Shown piece after piece: positions 34,159 to 42,996 of a stretch of DNA of 64,000 nucleotides. This DNA comes from Ferrovibrio terrae (GTDB taxonomy: Bacteria > Pseudomonadota > Alphaproteobacteria > Ferrovibrionales > Ferrovibrionaceae). A program made the position numbers and the translations under genes. The DNA is taken from NCBI RefSeq assembly GCF_007197755.1, contig NZ_CP041636.1, positions 3,818,001-3,882,000 on the forward strand, read 5' to 3'. The notes below the pieces were generated by a model. That model did not search any database. It saw nothing but the letters and a program-made list of their open reading frames with translations, and had not been told where the DNA came from. Every line of letters starts with the position of its first letter. Within the stretch, counting starts at the first letter, position 1.

Positions 34159-35138
34159 CTGGCAGCTACCGCGCCATGCTGGTCCGCTGCCTCGGGTCGC
34201 CTGACGTGCTGGAGCTGGCGGACCTGCCGCGCCAACCGCTGCGCTCTGGTGAAGTGCGCCTCTCCGTGCGCGCCGCCGGCGTCAACTTCCCGGATCTTCT
34301 GCAGGTGGCCGGCGAGTACCAGCACAAGCCGCCGCTGCCATTCGTGCCGGGCTTCGAGGCCGCCGGCGAGATTATCGAGACCGCTGCTGACGTGACTGGC
34401 TGGAACACCGGCGACGCCGTGCTTCTGCGCGGCACCGGCTGTTACGCCGAAGAACTTGTCGCGCCCGTCAATGCCCTGTTGCCCAAACCGGCGGACTGGA
34501 GTTGGGCCGAGGCCGCCGCCTTTCCCGTCTGCGCCAGCACGGCCTGGATCGCGCTGCTGTGGCGCGGACGGCTGCAGGCCGGCGAGACGCTGCTGGTGCT
34601 GGGTGCCGGTGGCGGGACCGGCCTGGCGGCCATCACGCTGGGCGTACAGAGCGGCACACAGGTGATCGCGGTGGCGTCATCAGCGGAAAAGCGCGCGGCG
34701 GCACAGAAAGCCGGCGCGACGCTTTGCATCGATCCTGCCGTGGAAGGCTGGGAAAAGACCGTGCAGGCCGATGTGGTCTTCGATCCTGTCGGCGGCGAGA
34801 TGTTCGGCACCGCCTGGCGCGCGCTCAAACCCGGCGGACGCTGGCTGGTGGTCGGCTTTGCCGGCGGGGCCATTCCACGGCCGTCGGCCAATCGCCTGCT
34901 GCTGAAGGAAGCCGAACTGATCGGCGTGCGGGCCGGCGAACAGGCGCGCCGGGTGCCCGCTGCCGCCAAAGCGATGGATCAGGGACTGAGAGACTGGTTA
35001 GTCGGCCCGTCTTCAATCAGCGGCGAGCGAGGTCGGCCGCTGATCGCCGGCGTCTACCGGCTGGAGGAAGCTGCCGCTGCCCTGCGCCAGCTCGCTGATC
35101 GCAAAGCCACCGGCAAACTGGTTCTGCAGCCCCGCTAA
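34155..35138 (+). CDS. NADPH:quinone oxidoreductase-like MDR enzyme
   Basis: 327 residues, medium-chain dehydrogenase without the zinc-ligand set, so of the zeta-crystallin/QOR type. FVPGFEAAGEIIE lies in the N-terminal GroES-like domain, and VLGAGGGTGLAAI is the NADPH-binding glycine loop. Probable one- or two-electron reduction of quinones or enoyl substrates. Translationally coupled to the MFS gene upstream. Its last 126 bp overlap the histidine kinase gene on the other strand. Confidence 0.9.
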   Translation: MTGSYRAMLVRCLGSPDVLELADLPRQPLRSGEVRLSVRAAGVNFPDLLQVAGEYQHKPPLPFVPGFEAAGEIIETAADVTGWNTGDAVLLRGTGCYAEELVAPVNALLPKPADWSWAEAAAFPVCASTAWIALLWRGRLQAGETLLVLGAGGGTGLAAITLGVQSGTQVIAVASSAEKRAAAQKAGATLCIDPAVEGWEKTVQADVVFDPVGGEMFGTAWRALKPGGRWLVVGFAGGAIPRPSANRLLLKEAELIGVRAGEQARRVPAAAKAMDQGLRDWLVGPSSISGERGRPLIAGVYRLEEAAAALRQLADRKATGKLVLQPR

Positions 35139-36743
35139 AGGTCCCGGACGATGGCGTTCGGGCGGCAGGGTGACGCTCACCGTGGTGCCCTCGCCCAGCC
35201 GGCTTTCGATGAACAGCTCGCCGCCATGCAACTCAACCAGGCTGCGCGACAGCGACAGGCCCAGACCGGTGCCTTCGTGGCTGCGCGACAGCGCATTGGC
35301 CACCTGGCTGAACGGCTGCTGCACGCGTTCAATGTCTTCCTCGGCGATGCCGATGCCGGTATCGGTGACGGCGATTTCCAGCCGGCCATCGGCCAGGATT
35401 TCGCAGCGCAGTTCCACGCTGCCGCCCTGCGGCGTGAACTTGACCGCATTGCTGACCAGATTGATCCAGACCTGACGCAGGCGGCGCATATCGCCCCATA
35501 ACGCTGGCGCCGGATCGGGTACCTTCCGGGTCATGGTGATGCGGCTGCTGGCGGCGCGCTCGCGCACCAGCAGCAGGGCCGCCTCCAGGCTTTCGTTCAG
35601 ATCGACCCATTCCTCGTCCAGCGACATCTTGCCGGATTCGACCTTGGCCATATCGAGGATGTCGTTGATCAGCGCCAGCAGATGCTCGCCGCTCAGCACG
35701 ATGTCGCGGCAGTATTCGCGGTACTTGGCGTTGCCGAGCGGGCCCATCATCTCGTCCATCAGCACCTGGCTGAAGCCGAGGATGGCATTGAGCGGCGTGC
35801 GCAGTTCGTGGCTCATATTGGCGAGGAAGTCGGACTTGGCGCGGTTGGCGTCTTCGGCCTGTTCCTTGGCCAGCATCAGTTGCTGCTCGTTGCGGCGCTG
35901 CAGGCTGACATCGCGGAACATGCCCTCGATCATCACCAGGTTGCCGGTCTCGTCGGTGACGCGGCGCAGCGTCTTGGAGACCCAGACGGAGTTGCCGTCG
36001 CGCCGGCGCATCTCAGAACGGAAGTCGCGCGCCAGACCGTGGCGTTCGAGATGCTTGAGCAGTTCCTTGCGGCGCTCGGGGTTCACGTAAAGCTGATCGC
36101 CGGCGCGAGTGACAGTGGCGAGCATTTCTTCCGGTGACGAAAACCCGAAGATGGCAGCGCCGGCGCGATTGATCGCCAGCACGCGGCCTTCGGGCGTCAC
36201 CTGGATAATGCCTTCATGCACGTTGTCGAAAATCTGTCGGTACTTGGCTTCGGCCTGGCGCAGGCGGATCTGGGCGCGCTTGCGTACGGTGATGTCGGTG
36301 AAGACCGAGACATAGCCGATGCTGCCATCCGTGCTGGGCAGCCGGCGCCAGTCGAAATTCAGCCAGGTGCCGTCGGTCAGACGCACCTCCTGCTTGCGGT
36401 CGGCGCGGGTCGAAGCATCGATATAGGCGTTGATCCAGGCCGAGGCCTCTTCGGCGCGGATGGTCAGCACACCGCGCGACACCAGCAGGCCGAGGAATTC
36501 CTTCGCCGGCAGGCCCGGCCGCAGCAGGTCGGCGGGCAGGCCGAACAGATCCGGCAGGCGACGATTGAACTGCACCAGATTGGGGCCGGCGTCCCAGACG
36601 GCAAAGCCCTCGCCCATCGTGTCGAGGGCTGCATGCAGCAGGTGATTTTCAGTAACGGCGGCTTCGGGGGTCTCTTCCACGGCGTCGCGATGACGCGCCA
36701 GCGCCGCCATGAACCTGTCCTCGCCGAATGGCGGCTGTGTCAC
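35013..36743 (-). CDS. PAS-PAS sensor histidine kinase with an overlapping C-terminal tail
   Basis: 576 residues from GTG 36743, which has a strong AGGGGGAGAG ribosome site; a frame to 36884 extends upstream without such support. No transmembrane segment, so cytosolic. PAS at about 30-150 (LLHAALDTMGEGFAVWDAG), a second PAS at about 165-290 (YRQIFDNVHEGIIQV), HisKA with phospho-His in FLANMSHELRTPLNAILG, and HATPase_c with NAVKFTPQGG and GTGLGLSLSRSL. No receiver domain. After the normal end (TVSVTLPPE) about 42 extra residues are encoded antisense to the quinone reductase gene (35013-35138). Confidence 0.92.
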   Translation of the reverse strand: MTQPPFGEDRFMAALARHRDAVEETPEAAVTENHLLHAALDTMGEGFAVWDAGPNLVQFNRRLPDLFGLPADLLRPGLPAKEFLGLLVSRGVLTIRAEEASAWINAYIDASTRADRKQEVRLTDGTWLNFDWRRLPSTDGSIGYVSVFTDITVRKRAQIRLRQAEAKYRQIFDNVHEGIIQVTPEGRVLAINRAGAAIFGFSSPEEMLATVTRAGDQLYVNPERRKELLKHLERHGLARDFRSEMRRRDGNSVWVSKTLRRVTDETGNLVMIEGMFRDVSLQRRNEQQLMLAKEQAEDANRAKSDFLANMSHELRTPLNAILGFSQVLMDEMMGPLGNAKYREYCRDIVLSGEHLLALINDILDMAKVESGKMSLDEEWVDLNESLEAALLLVRERAASSRITMTRKVPDPAPALWGDMRRLRQVWINLVSNAVKFTPQGGSVELRCEILADGRLEIAVTDTGIGIAEEDIERVQQPFSQVANALSRSHEGTGLGLSLSRSLVELHGGELFIESRLGEGTTVSVTLPPERHRPGPLAGLQNQFAGGFAISELAQGSGSFLQPVDAGDQRPTSLAAD

Positions 36744-37012
36744 CGCTCTCCCCCTGTTCGCGCAGCCCGTTGGCCCGGCCGGTGCGGCAAGCTTGCATCC
36801 CAACGGCACTGCAACCGCTGCATCCCACCAAGCTCCCGACCTGTTAAGCCGATTCTTATCTTTATACGCGTTTTTCGAGCGCAAAATTTGTCACACAGGC
36901 GGAGCGCTGCCGCAACAGAAAAGCGGCAATTTCACTGGCGGTAATGGGATTTAGATAAGCTGCAGTAGGGTCTGGAGCGTGCGTTATGCGCACTCAGGTA
37001 GCAAAAACCAAG
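36744..37012. other. Noncoding leader/intergenic region
   Basis: Between the histidine kinase gene (leaving to the left) and the terminator of ornithine decarboxylase. An AT-rich stretch (36845-36900) with TTGCGC and TATAAA on the minus strand could hold the kinase promoter, but spacing is poor. No gene is seen. Confidence 0.5.
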
Positions 37013-37042
37013 AAAAAAGGCCGGCTGCTCGCGCAACCGGCC
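37013..37042 (-). terminator. Rho-independent terminator of ornithine decarboxylase
   Basis: On the minus strand a stem of GGCCGG/CCGGCC (37037-37042 and 37019-37024), extended inward with one mismatch, is followed directly by TTTTTTCT. It lies 37 bp after the decarboxylase stop codon. Confidence 0.88.
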
Positions 37043-37078
37043 CTTTCGAACCCAGCAAATCCGTCTGAAACGGCGTGC

Positions 37079-38284
37079 TTAGATGCAGTAGCTCTTCAGC
37101 GGCGGGAAGCCGTTGAAGCCGACCGACGAATAGGTCGTCGTGTAGGCGCCGGTGGACAGGATCTGGATCTTGTCGCCGACTTCCAGCGCCAGCGGCATCT
37201 GGTATTCAGCTTTCTCGTACAGGATGTCGGCGCTGTCGCAGCTCGGACCGGCGAGCGACACGCGGCCGGTCGGGCCACCGTCGCGCGGGGTCAGGATGCG
37301 GTACTTGATCGCCTCGTCCATGGTCTCGGCCAGACCGGAGAACTTGCCGATGTCGAGGTAGACCCAGCGACGGTCGTCGTCGTAGTCCTTCTCGGAGATC
37401 AGCACGACCTCAGCCTGGATCACGCCGGCATCGCCCACCAGACCACGGCCCGGCTCGATGATCATCTCGGGGATCTTGTTGCCGAAATGCTTGGTCATCG
37501 CGTCGCTGATCGCCTGGGCATAGGCTTCCAGCATCGGGATGTCGGTGCGATACCGCGCCGGGAAACCGCCGCCGAGATTGACCATGCGCAGGTCGACATC
37601 GGCCTGCTGCAGCACGCTGAACATCTGCGAGACCTGGGCAACCGCCTTGTCCCACTGGTTCAGGTCGGTCTGCTGTGAGCCGACATGGAAGGAAATGCCA
37701 TAGGGGTCCAGACCCAGCTCGCGCGCCTTGACCAGAAGGTCGGCGGCCATGCGGGGAGCGCAGCCGAATTTCTTCGACAGCGGCCATTCGGCGCCTTCGC
37801 ATTCCATCAGCACGCGGCAAAAAACCTGCGAGCCCGGCGCCAGTTCGGCCAGCTTCTGCAGTTCGCAGAGCGAGTCGAAAGCGTACAGGCGCACGCCCTG
37901 CTCGAAAGCCCAGGCGATGTCGCGCTTCTTTTTGATGGTGTTGCCGAAGGAGATGCGGTCGGTGCTGACGCCCTGGTCCATGCACTGCTGGATCTCGTTG
38001 GCCGAGGCCGTGTCGAAACTCGAGCCGAGCGTGCGCAGGCGGCGCAGGATTTCCGGGGCCGGGTTCGCCTTGATGGCGTAGTAGACCTTGGCCAGCGGCA
38101 GCAGGCGGCGCAGTTCGCGGTAGTTCTGCTCGACGACGTCGACATCGACGACCACGAACGGCTCGGTGTCCTTCGCCTCGGCGAGGAAACGCTGGAGCTT
38201 CGGGGTCAGTTGACCCTGCTCAATACGGGACTTTGCGGCGGAACGTCGCAGACGGGTATTGGTGCGGCCAGCGGCTGCAAGCAT
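37079..38284 (-). CDS. odc: Ornithine (diamino acid) decarboxylase, fold-type III PLP enzyme
   Basis: 401 residues, alanine-racemase-like fold. The PLP lysine is in VYYAIKANP, the phosphate-binding EPGRGLVGDAG is present, and the C-terminal GPSCDSADILYE carries the catalytic Cys-Asp. A basic N-terminal tail of about 20 residues precedes the usual start, and GGGAGG is the ribosome site. It makes putrescine from ornithine (possibly cadaverine from lysine). This fits ArgE upstream in metabolism and the polyamine ABC transporter at the right end of the window. The leader has stem-loops; see 38285. Confidence 0.93.
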   Translation of the reverse strand: MLAAAGRTNTRLRRSAAKSRIEQGQLTPKLQRFLAEAKDTEPFVVVDVDVVEQNYRELRRLLPLAKVYYAIKANPAPEILRRLRTLGSSFDTASANEIQQCMDQGVSTDRISFGNTIKKKRDIAWAFEQGVRLYAFDSLCELQKLAELAPGSQVFCRVLMECEGAEWPLSKKFGCAPRMAADLLVKARELGLDPYGISFHVGSQQTDLNQWDKAVAQVSQMFSVLQQADVDLRMVNLGGGFPARYRTDIPMLEAYAQAISDAMTKHFGNKIPEMIIEPGRGLVGDAGVIQAEVVLISEKDYDDDRRWVYLDIGKFSGLAETMDEAIKYRILTPRDGGPTGRVSLAGPSCDSADILYEKAEYQMPLALEVGDKIQILSTGAYTTTYSSVGFNGFPPLKSYCI

Positions 38285-38470
38285 CGAAACCTCCCTCTCG
38301 GACCGGCTTTAAACCGGCACAGCTCAAGCGCTGTGCGACCAAAAAGGACGCGTTCGTCGTTGCATAACCTGCCAGGGGCCATCGGCACGTGCGGGTGCGT
38401 CGTTGAAAGCGGTATTTACATCATCGCGCCCCCATTGCAATAGGAAATTCCCCCCGCCCAAAAATTTTTT
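38285..38470 (-). promoter_or_regulatory. Structured 5' leader of ornithine decarboxylase
   Basis: On the minus strand, upstream of the odc ribosome site, a 7-bp hairpin (GCACAGC 38317-38323, GCTGTGC 38330-38336) and a neighbouring CCGG/CCGG stem lie next to each other. Alphaproteobacterial ornithine decarboxylase genes are known to carry the speF leader RNA; this stretch is in the right place, but I could not verify the full consensus. Confidence 0.4.
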
Positions 38471-38530
38471 GCCGGCACCGTGTTCTGCACGTCACAGCAC
38501 CGCCGCGGCGATGCTGCAGCCGAGTACGAA

Positions 38531-38555
38531 GAAAGCCGCATCAATTGCGGCTTTC
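38531..38555 (-). terminator. Perfect stem-loop, probable terminator of the FecR-domain gene
   Basis: Arms GAAAGCCGCA (38531-38540) and TGCGGCTTTC (38546-38555) with a 5-nt loop. On the minus strand it is followed by TTCGT after a GGCTTTC stem end. It lies 170 bp downstream of the FecR-domain gene (minus). It could alternatively end an unannotated plus-strand transcript. The remaining DNA, 38556-38725, holds no gene that I can see. Confidence 0.6.
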
Positions 38556-38725
38556 TCTCATCTCTCCACCCGTGCCCGGCGTCGCGTGGCGACGCCGGCA
38601 GCGGCAGATAAAAATTTGATAAGCGGTGCCGGAAGCGGGCCGCAGCGGGCTTTGTGACGTCGCGAAGGGTGGCAGCCGCTCGGATCGCGCGGCCGAGTCT
38701 GTCGCCGCCGCTGCGCGTCAGCGCC

Positions 38726-39400
38726 CTATAATCTGGGCGCGCCCAGATTGGCGCGCAGGGCAATCTGGCTGGTGAGGCCGACGAAATCCTGCAGGCGATG
38801 CGGCGGCAACTGTGTCGGCTGGCTCGGCGCGGCGTAGCCGGTCAGCCGGGTGAAGTCGCCGATCTTGTCCAGCCGCACACTGCCACCCGCAGGGGCGGCG
38901 ACGTCGACACGGCCGACGCTGAGCAGCGCCACCTCGGCACAATCGGGCAGGATACGACCGCCCACGGTGGCGGCCTTCACCGTCACGGTGCCGCCCGGCA
39001 GCACAACATAGACATTGCCGGGATTGGCGGAATCGAGGTGGAAGCTGCCGCGTTCGACCCGCAGCACCACCCGGTCGGCGGCAAACTCGTCCACAGTGAT
39101 GGCGCTGTTCGGGCCGATGATGACGGTGGTGCGGTCGTCAAGGGTGAACTTCAGCCCCGAGCCGGGGCCGCTGACCAGCCGGTTGCCCAGCACGATGGGC
39201 AGGCCACGGCGACTCTCCTGCCCCACCACCCGCGGCGCGGCGCGCACGGCGGCGATCGCCGTGGCGGCGGTCGGGCTGCCATTCAGGTCGGAGGCAGCAT
39301 GCGCCTTCCCGACCCAGACCGAGGCGGCGATGCCGGCAGCAGCGGCAACGGTGAGAGTGAGAGAAACGCGTAAAACGCGGCGAAGAAGCATGGCAGCCAT
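38726..39400 (-). CDS. Secreted FecR-domain protein
   Basis: 224 residues. A signal peptide (about 1-36, LRVSLTLTVAAAAGIAASVWVGKAHA) is followed by a FecR-like domain: IVLGNRLVSGPGSGLKFTL, DRTTVIIGPNSAITVDEF and VERGSFHLDS. No ECF sigma factor lies next to it, and the N-terminal anti-sigma helix of true FecR is absent, so this is a periplasmic FecR-domain protein and not an anti-sigma. It is divergent from the haem receptor gene (39814), 413 bp away; that may be coincidental. Confidence 0.8.
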   Translation of the reverse strand: MAAMLLRRVLRVSLTLTVAAAAGIAASVWVGKAHAASDLNGSPTAATAIAAVRAAPRVVGQESRRGLPIVLGNRLVSGPGSGLKFTLDDRTTVIIGPNSAITVDEFAADRVVLRVERGSFHLDSANPGNVYVVLPGGTVTVKAATVGGRILPDCAEVALLSVGRVDVAAPAGGSVRLDKIGDFTRLTGYAAPSQPTQLPPHRLQDFVGLTSQIALRANLGAPRL

Positions 39401-39661
39401 GACACGGCACCTCGGGTTGTCGGAATGCGCCGACTATGTCGCGTTACCGCCCGGAATGCTGTGATGGTGGATACGAGTTGGTCTGTGGCGCAGCCTGCCG
39501 TTGACCTCCCAATCGCCGCTCCCGTCTCTGGCCGCAACAATAGGCTCCGGGCAACGCCTCCCCCGGCCCCGGATAGGTTTCGAACCGATGGGGGCCTTCC
39601 CGGGCCAGTCCGAACCATTAAGCCCGGTATTCTGCGCTGAATTTGCCAGAAACAATTCTTT
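39401..39661. other. Noncoding intergenic region before the haem cluster
   Basis: No gene supported. The stretch is GC-rich with several small inverted segments (e.g. around 39545-39605) but no recognised riboswitch. The iron-box candidate lies to its right. Confidence 0.5.
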
Positions 39662-39680
39662 GCTATTGATAATGAGTCGT
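39662..39680 (+). promoter_or_regulatory. Fur-box-like site upstream of the haem receptor gene
   Basis: The 19-mer GCTATTGATAATGAGTCGT matches 12 of 19 positions of the classic Fur box GATAATGATAATCATTATC, with the half-site TTGATAATGA intact. It is 134 bp before the receptor start, in the most AT-rich part of the intergenic region, as expected for an iron-repressed promoter. Confidence 0.55.
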
Positions 39681-39813
39681 AGTTGCAAAACTTGGCCGTT
39701 GGAATTATGACACCTCCATAGCTGGCGCCGGCGATGCCCCACGTCCGACACCCAGCTCGCATCAACAGTTTGCCGAGCCGGCCATTACCGCCGGCCAGAT
39801 ATGGGGAAGTACC

Positions 39814-41871
39814 GTGACTGCATCCGAATCCCGCTCTTTCCGCACCCTGCCGTTCAGCGGTCTGGCGATTGCTTCCGTCCTGCTCGGCACGACGGCCCTG
39901 CAGTCGGCTCAGGCACAACAGGTGGCGGATATGATGCTGTCACCGATCACGGTGACAGCAACCAAGACCGCCCATAGCGCGGATGAGGTTCCCGCCAATG
40001 TGACGGTGATCGACAGCAGCGATATCGAAAGCCGCGGCGCCTCCAAGATGGAAGACATCTTCCGTGGCATGCCCGGCGTGGAGATGCAGGGCGGTCCGCG
40101 CCGGACCGGTCAGGACATCAATATCCGCGGCTTCGGCGGCCAGCGCGTGGTCACTACGCTGGACGGCGCGCGCCAGAATTTCGACGCCGGCCACAAGGGC
40201 CGCTTCTTCCTCGATCCCGAACTGCTGCGCCAGGTGGAAGTGGTGCGTGGCAGCAACTCCGCCCTGCACGGCTCCGGTGCCATCGGCGGCGTGGTGTCGA
40301 TGGAAACCAAGGACGCCTCGGACTTCCTGGATAGCGGCGAGACCGTCGGCTTCCGCACCAAGTATGGCTACAGCTCGGTGCAGCGTGAGAATTACTACAG
40401 CGCCGGCGCCTTCGGCCGCATCCAGGACAAGGTCGACCTTGTCGCCAACTTCTCGTTCCGCGACAGCGGAACCCTGCAGCAGGGCGGCGGACGGGAGCTG
40501 GACTACTCGGCAGCCGACATGCACGACACCTTCTTCAAGGCAACGATCCGTCCGGACGAATTCAACAAGCTGTCAGCCAGCCTGATCAAGTTCAATGAGG
40601 ATACGCAGGCGCCGACCAACCTGGACGCCGTGCCGACCGCCACCAGCAACCCCGTCGTCAACCGCTATACGACCATGACGACATGGGCCGGCACTTATGC
40701 TTACGCCAACCCGGACGTGCCGCTGATCAATCCGACCATCCGGGCATACAACAACCAGCTCGATGTGCGTGAAGACCGCGTGATCCCAGCGACCCCGGCC
40801 CGCCTGGACGAGTCATCGCTCACAACCTGGGGCTTCGACGCCTACAATACCTCCCGCTTTGTTATGGGCAGCGTGAACCACGCCGTCACAGTCGGCACAG
40901 ACTACTTCAACGACGATCAGCTCGGCCTGCGCAACGGCGGCGTCCGTTCCACCTTCCCCAGCGCCGGCGGCGAAGTGACCGGCTATTACCTGCAGGATGA
41001 GATCACGCTGCTGCCCGGCCTGACTGTGTCGCCAGCGGTACGCTATGACACCTACAAACGCGAATCCTCCGCCATTCCGGATTTCGAGGAAAGCGCAGTG
41101 TCGCCGAAGATCGGCGCCACCTGGCAGGCGCTGAACTGGCTGGGCTTCTACGGATCCTACGGCAAGGCCTTCCGCGCACCATCGATGACCGAGGCCTTTG
41201 TCGCCGGCCAGCATTTCTTCGGCAACAACTTTGTCTCCAATCCGAACCTGCGGCCGGAAAAGACCCTGACCACGGAAGGCGGCGTGCGCCTGAAGTTCGA
41301 CAACGTGGCGATGGCGGGCGACAAGCTGCGCCTCAACACCACTTACTTCCACACGAAGGCCGACGATCTGATCGAACTGATCGTCGGGGCGACGACATCG
41401 ACCTATACCAACATCAACGATGCGACGATCCAGGGCGTGGAATCGGAGCTGATGTATGACACCAACCGGGCCTTCACCAGCATCGGCCTGTCACGCATCC
41501 GCGGCGAGAACAACAACACCAACCGGCCTGTCGACTCCATTCCTGCCGACAAGGTGATGGCGACCATCGGAGGCAAGCTGCCCGAATATGGCCTGCGTTT
41601 TGGCTATAAGGCCGAACTCGTCGCCGAACAGAATCGTGTCAGTGGCACCAACAATGCCGCCGGCGTCGAGGCCACTGTTGTGCGCACCAACGGCTACACC
41701 GTGCATGGCGTGTTCATGACCTGGTTCCCGATGCAGGACTGGCTCGATGGCTTCCGTGTCGACGCCGGTGTCGAGAACATGTTCGACAAGACCTATCGCC
41801 GCCATTTGAGCAACCTCTATGAGGAAGGCCGCGATTACCGCATCTCCGTCAGCTACACCAAAGGCTTCTGA
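39814..41871 (+). CDS. hmuR: TonB-dependent haem/haemoglobin receptor
   Basis: 685 residues from GTG 39814. A signal sequence (ending ALQSAQAQ), a TonB box-like LSPITVTAT, a plug domain at about 60-170 (RGFGGQRVVTTLDGARQ) and a 22-strand barrel follow. The haem-receptor motifs FRAP (in GKAFRAPS) and NPNL (in NPNLRPE) are both present, as in HmuR/HemR/PhuR. It ends in VSYTKGF, with a terminal Phe. It brings haem iron through the outer membrane with TonB energy. It is upstream of the HmuSTUV genes, from which a terminator stem separates it. Confidence 0.94.
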   Translation: MTASESRSFRTLPFSGLAIASVLLGTTALQSAQAQQVADMMLSPITVTATKTAHSADEVPANVTVIDSSDIESRGASKMEDIFRGMPGVEMQGGPRRTGQDINIRGFGGQRVVTTLDGARQNFDAGHKGRFFLDPELLRQVEVVRGSNSALHGSGAIGGVVSMETKDASDFLDSGETVGFRTKYGYSSVQRENYYSAGAFGRIQDKVDLVANFSFRDSGTLQQGGGRELDYSAADMHDTFFKATIRPDEFNKLSASLIKFNEDTQAPTNLDAVPTATSNPVVNRYTTMTTWAGTYAYANPDVPLINPTIRAYNNQLDVREDRVIPATPARLDESSLTTWGFDAYNTSRFVMGSVNHAVTVGTDYFNDDQLGLRNGGVRSTFPSAGGEVTGYYLQDEITLLPGLTVSPAVRYDTYKRESSAIPDFEESAVSPKIGATWQALNWLGFYGSYGKAFRAPSMTEAFVAGQHFFGNNFVSNPNLRPEKTLTTEGGVRLKFDNVAMAGDKLRLNTTYFHTKADDLIELIVGATTSTYTNINDATIQGVESELMYDTNRAFTSIGLSRIRGENNNTNRPVDSIPADKVMATIGGKLPEYGLRFGYKAELVAEQNRVSGTNNAAGVEATVVRTNGYTVHGVFMTWFPMQDWLDGFRVDAGVENMFDKTYRRHLSNLYEEGRDYRISVSYTKGF

Positions 41872-41877
41872 TTTCGG

Positions 41878-41911
41878 CCGGCCGGCAGTCCCCTCTGCCG
41901 GCCGGTTTTTT
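41878..41911 (+). terminator. Strong terminator between hmuR and hmuS
   Basis: Perfect 11-bp stem CCGGCCGGCAG (41878-41888) and CTGCCGGCCGG (41895-41905) with a 6-nt loop, directly followed by TTTTTT. It separates the receptor gene from the cytosolic and inner-membrane part of the cluster. Readthrough or a second promoter must serve hmuS. Confidence 0.9.
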
Positions 41912-41940
41912 CGTTCCACTGCTTGAATGAGGTGACCGTG

Positions 41941-42996
41941 ATGACCAGCCAATCGAATTCCCTTACCGCACGTTGGGCCGAACTGCGTGCCGCCGAACCC
42001 AACCTGCGTATCCGCGACGCCGCGCTGAAACTGGGCGTTTCCGAAGCCGAACTGCTTGCCACCCGACTGGGCAGCGGAGTCACTCGTCTGCGCGGCCCAT
42101 GGTCCGAAATCATTAGCGCCGTGAGCAAGGTCGGCGAAGTGATGGCGCTGACGCGCAATGACTCCATCGTACATGAGCGCCATGGCGTCTATGGCGAATT
42201 GTCAGTCGAGGGCAACGGCCATGTCGGGCTGATCCTCGGCGAGGATATCGATCTGCGCATCTTCTTCGGCCCCTGGGCGCATGGCTTTGCCGTCAGCGAA
42301 GATACCAAGGCCGGCCCGCGCAGCAGCCTGCAGTTCTTCGATGGTGCCGGGCGCGCCGTGCACAAGATTTACGCCACCGAGAAAACCAACACAGCAGCCT
42401 TCCAGGCCATTGCCGAAGTCTTCCGCGCAACCGAGCAGTCGGCCGACCTGGCGATCGTCCCGGCCAAGCCAAAAGCCGCCCCCGCGCCTGACAGCGACAT
42501 CGACACCGCATCGCTGCGTGCCGCTTGGGCTGCGCTGCAGGACACGCACGACTTCTTCCCGCTGCTGCGCAAGCACAAGGTGGCGCGCGAGCAGGCCTTC
42601 CGCCTCGCCGGCCGCGAATTTGCCGAACCGGTCTCGAACGACAGCGCCCGTCGCATGCTGGAGGCCGCCGCGGCCAGCGAACTGCCGATCATGGTCTTCG
42701 TCGGCAATCCGGGCATGATCCAGATTCATACCGGCACCGTGAAACGCCTGGTGCCGACCGGTCCGTGGTTCAACGTGCTCGATCCGATGTTCAATTTGCA
42801 TCTGCGCGAGGACGCGATCGTGTCGAGCTGGCTGGTGCGCAAGCCCAGCGTGGATGGCACCGTCACCTCGCTGGAACTGTTCGACAAGGATGGCGAGCTG
42901 ATCGTCTCCTTCTTTGGCAAGCGCAAGCCGGGCAATCCGGAGCTGGCTGAATGGCGCGCGCTGGCTGAATCCCTGGTGACCAAGGCTGCAGCATGA
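41941..42996 (+). CDS. hmuS: Haemin-degrading/haem-transfer factor, HmuS family
   Basis: 351 residues from ATG 41941 (GAGGTGA upstream). The protein is a tandem repeat of two HemS/ChuX domains (about 20-155 and 185-345); each carries the pattern of helices then SWLVRKPSVDG-like beta strands, e.g. LILGEDIDLRIFFGPW in repeat 1 and VLDPMFNLHLREDAI in repeat 2. HmuS binds incoming haem in the cytosol and supports its transfer or breakdown. It overlaps hmuT by 4 bp. Confidence 0.93.
   Translation: MTSQSNSLTARWAELRAAEPNLRIRDAALKLGVSEAELLATRLGSGVTRLRGPWSEIISAVSKVGEVMALTRNDSIVHERHGVYGELSVEGNGHVGLILGEDIDLRIFFGPWAHGFAVSEDTKAGPRSSLQFFDGAGRAVHKIYATEKTNTAAFQAIAEVFRATEQSADLAIVPAKPKAAPAPDSDIDTASLRAAWAALQDTHDFFPLLRKHKVAREQAFRLAGREFAEPVSNDSARRMLEAAAASELPIMVFVGNPGMIQIHTGTVKRLVPTGPWFNVLDPMFNLHLREDAIVSSWLVRKPSVDGTVTSLELFDKDGELIVSFFGKRKPGNPELAEWRALAESLVTKAAA

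Noticed and set aside
39545-39620. A possible tRNA or cobalamin riboswitch in the leader before the haem receptor (GTTTCGAAC-like bases).
   Set aside because: The surrounding arms do not pair into a cloverleaf, and the cobalamin box is absent.
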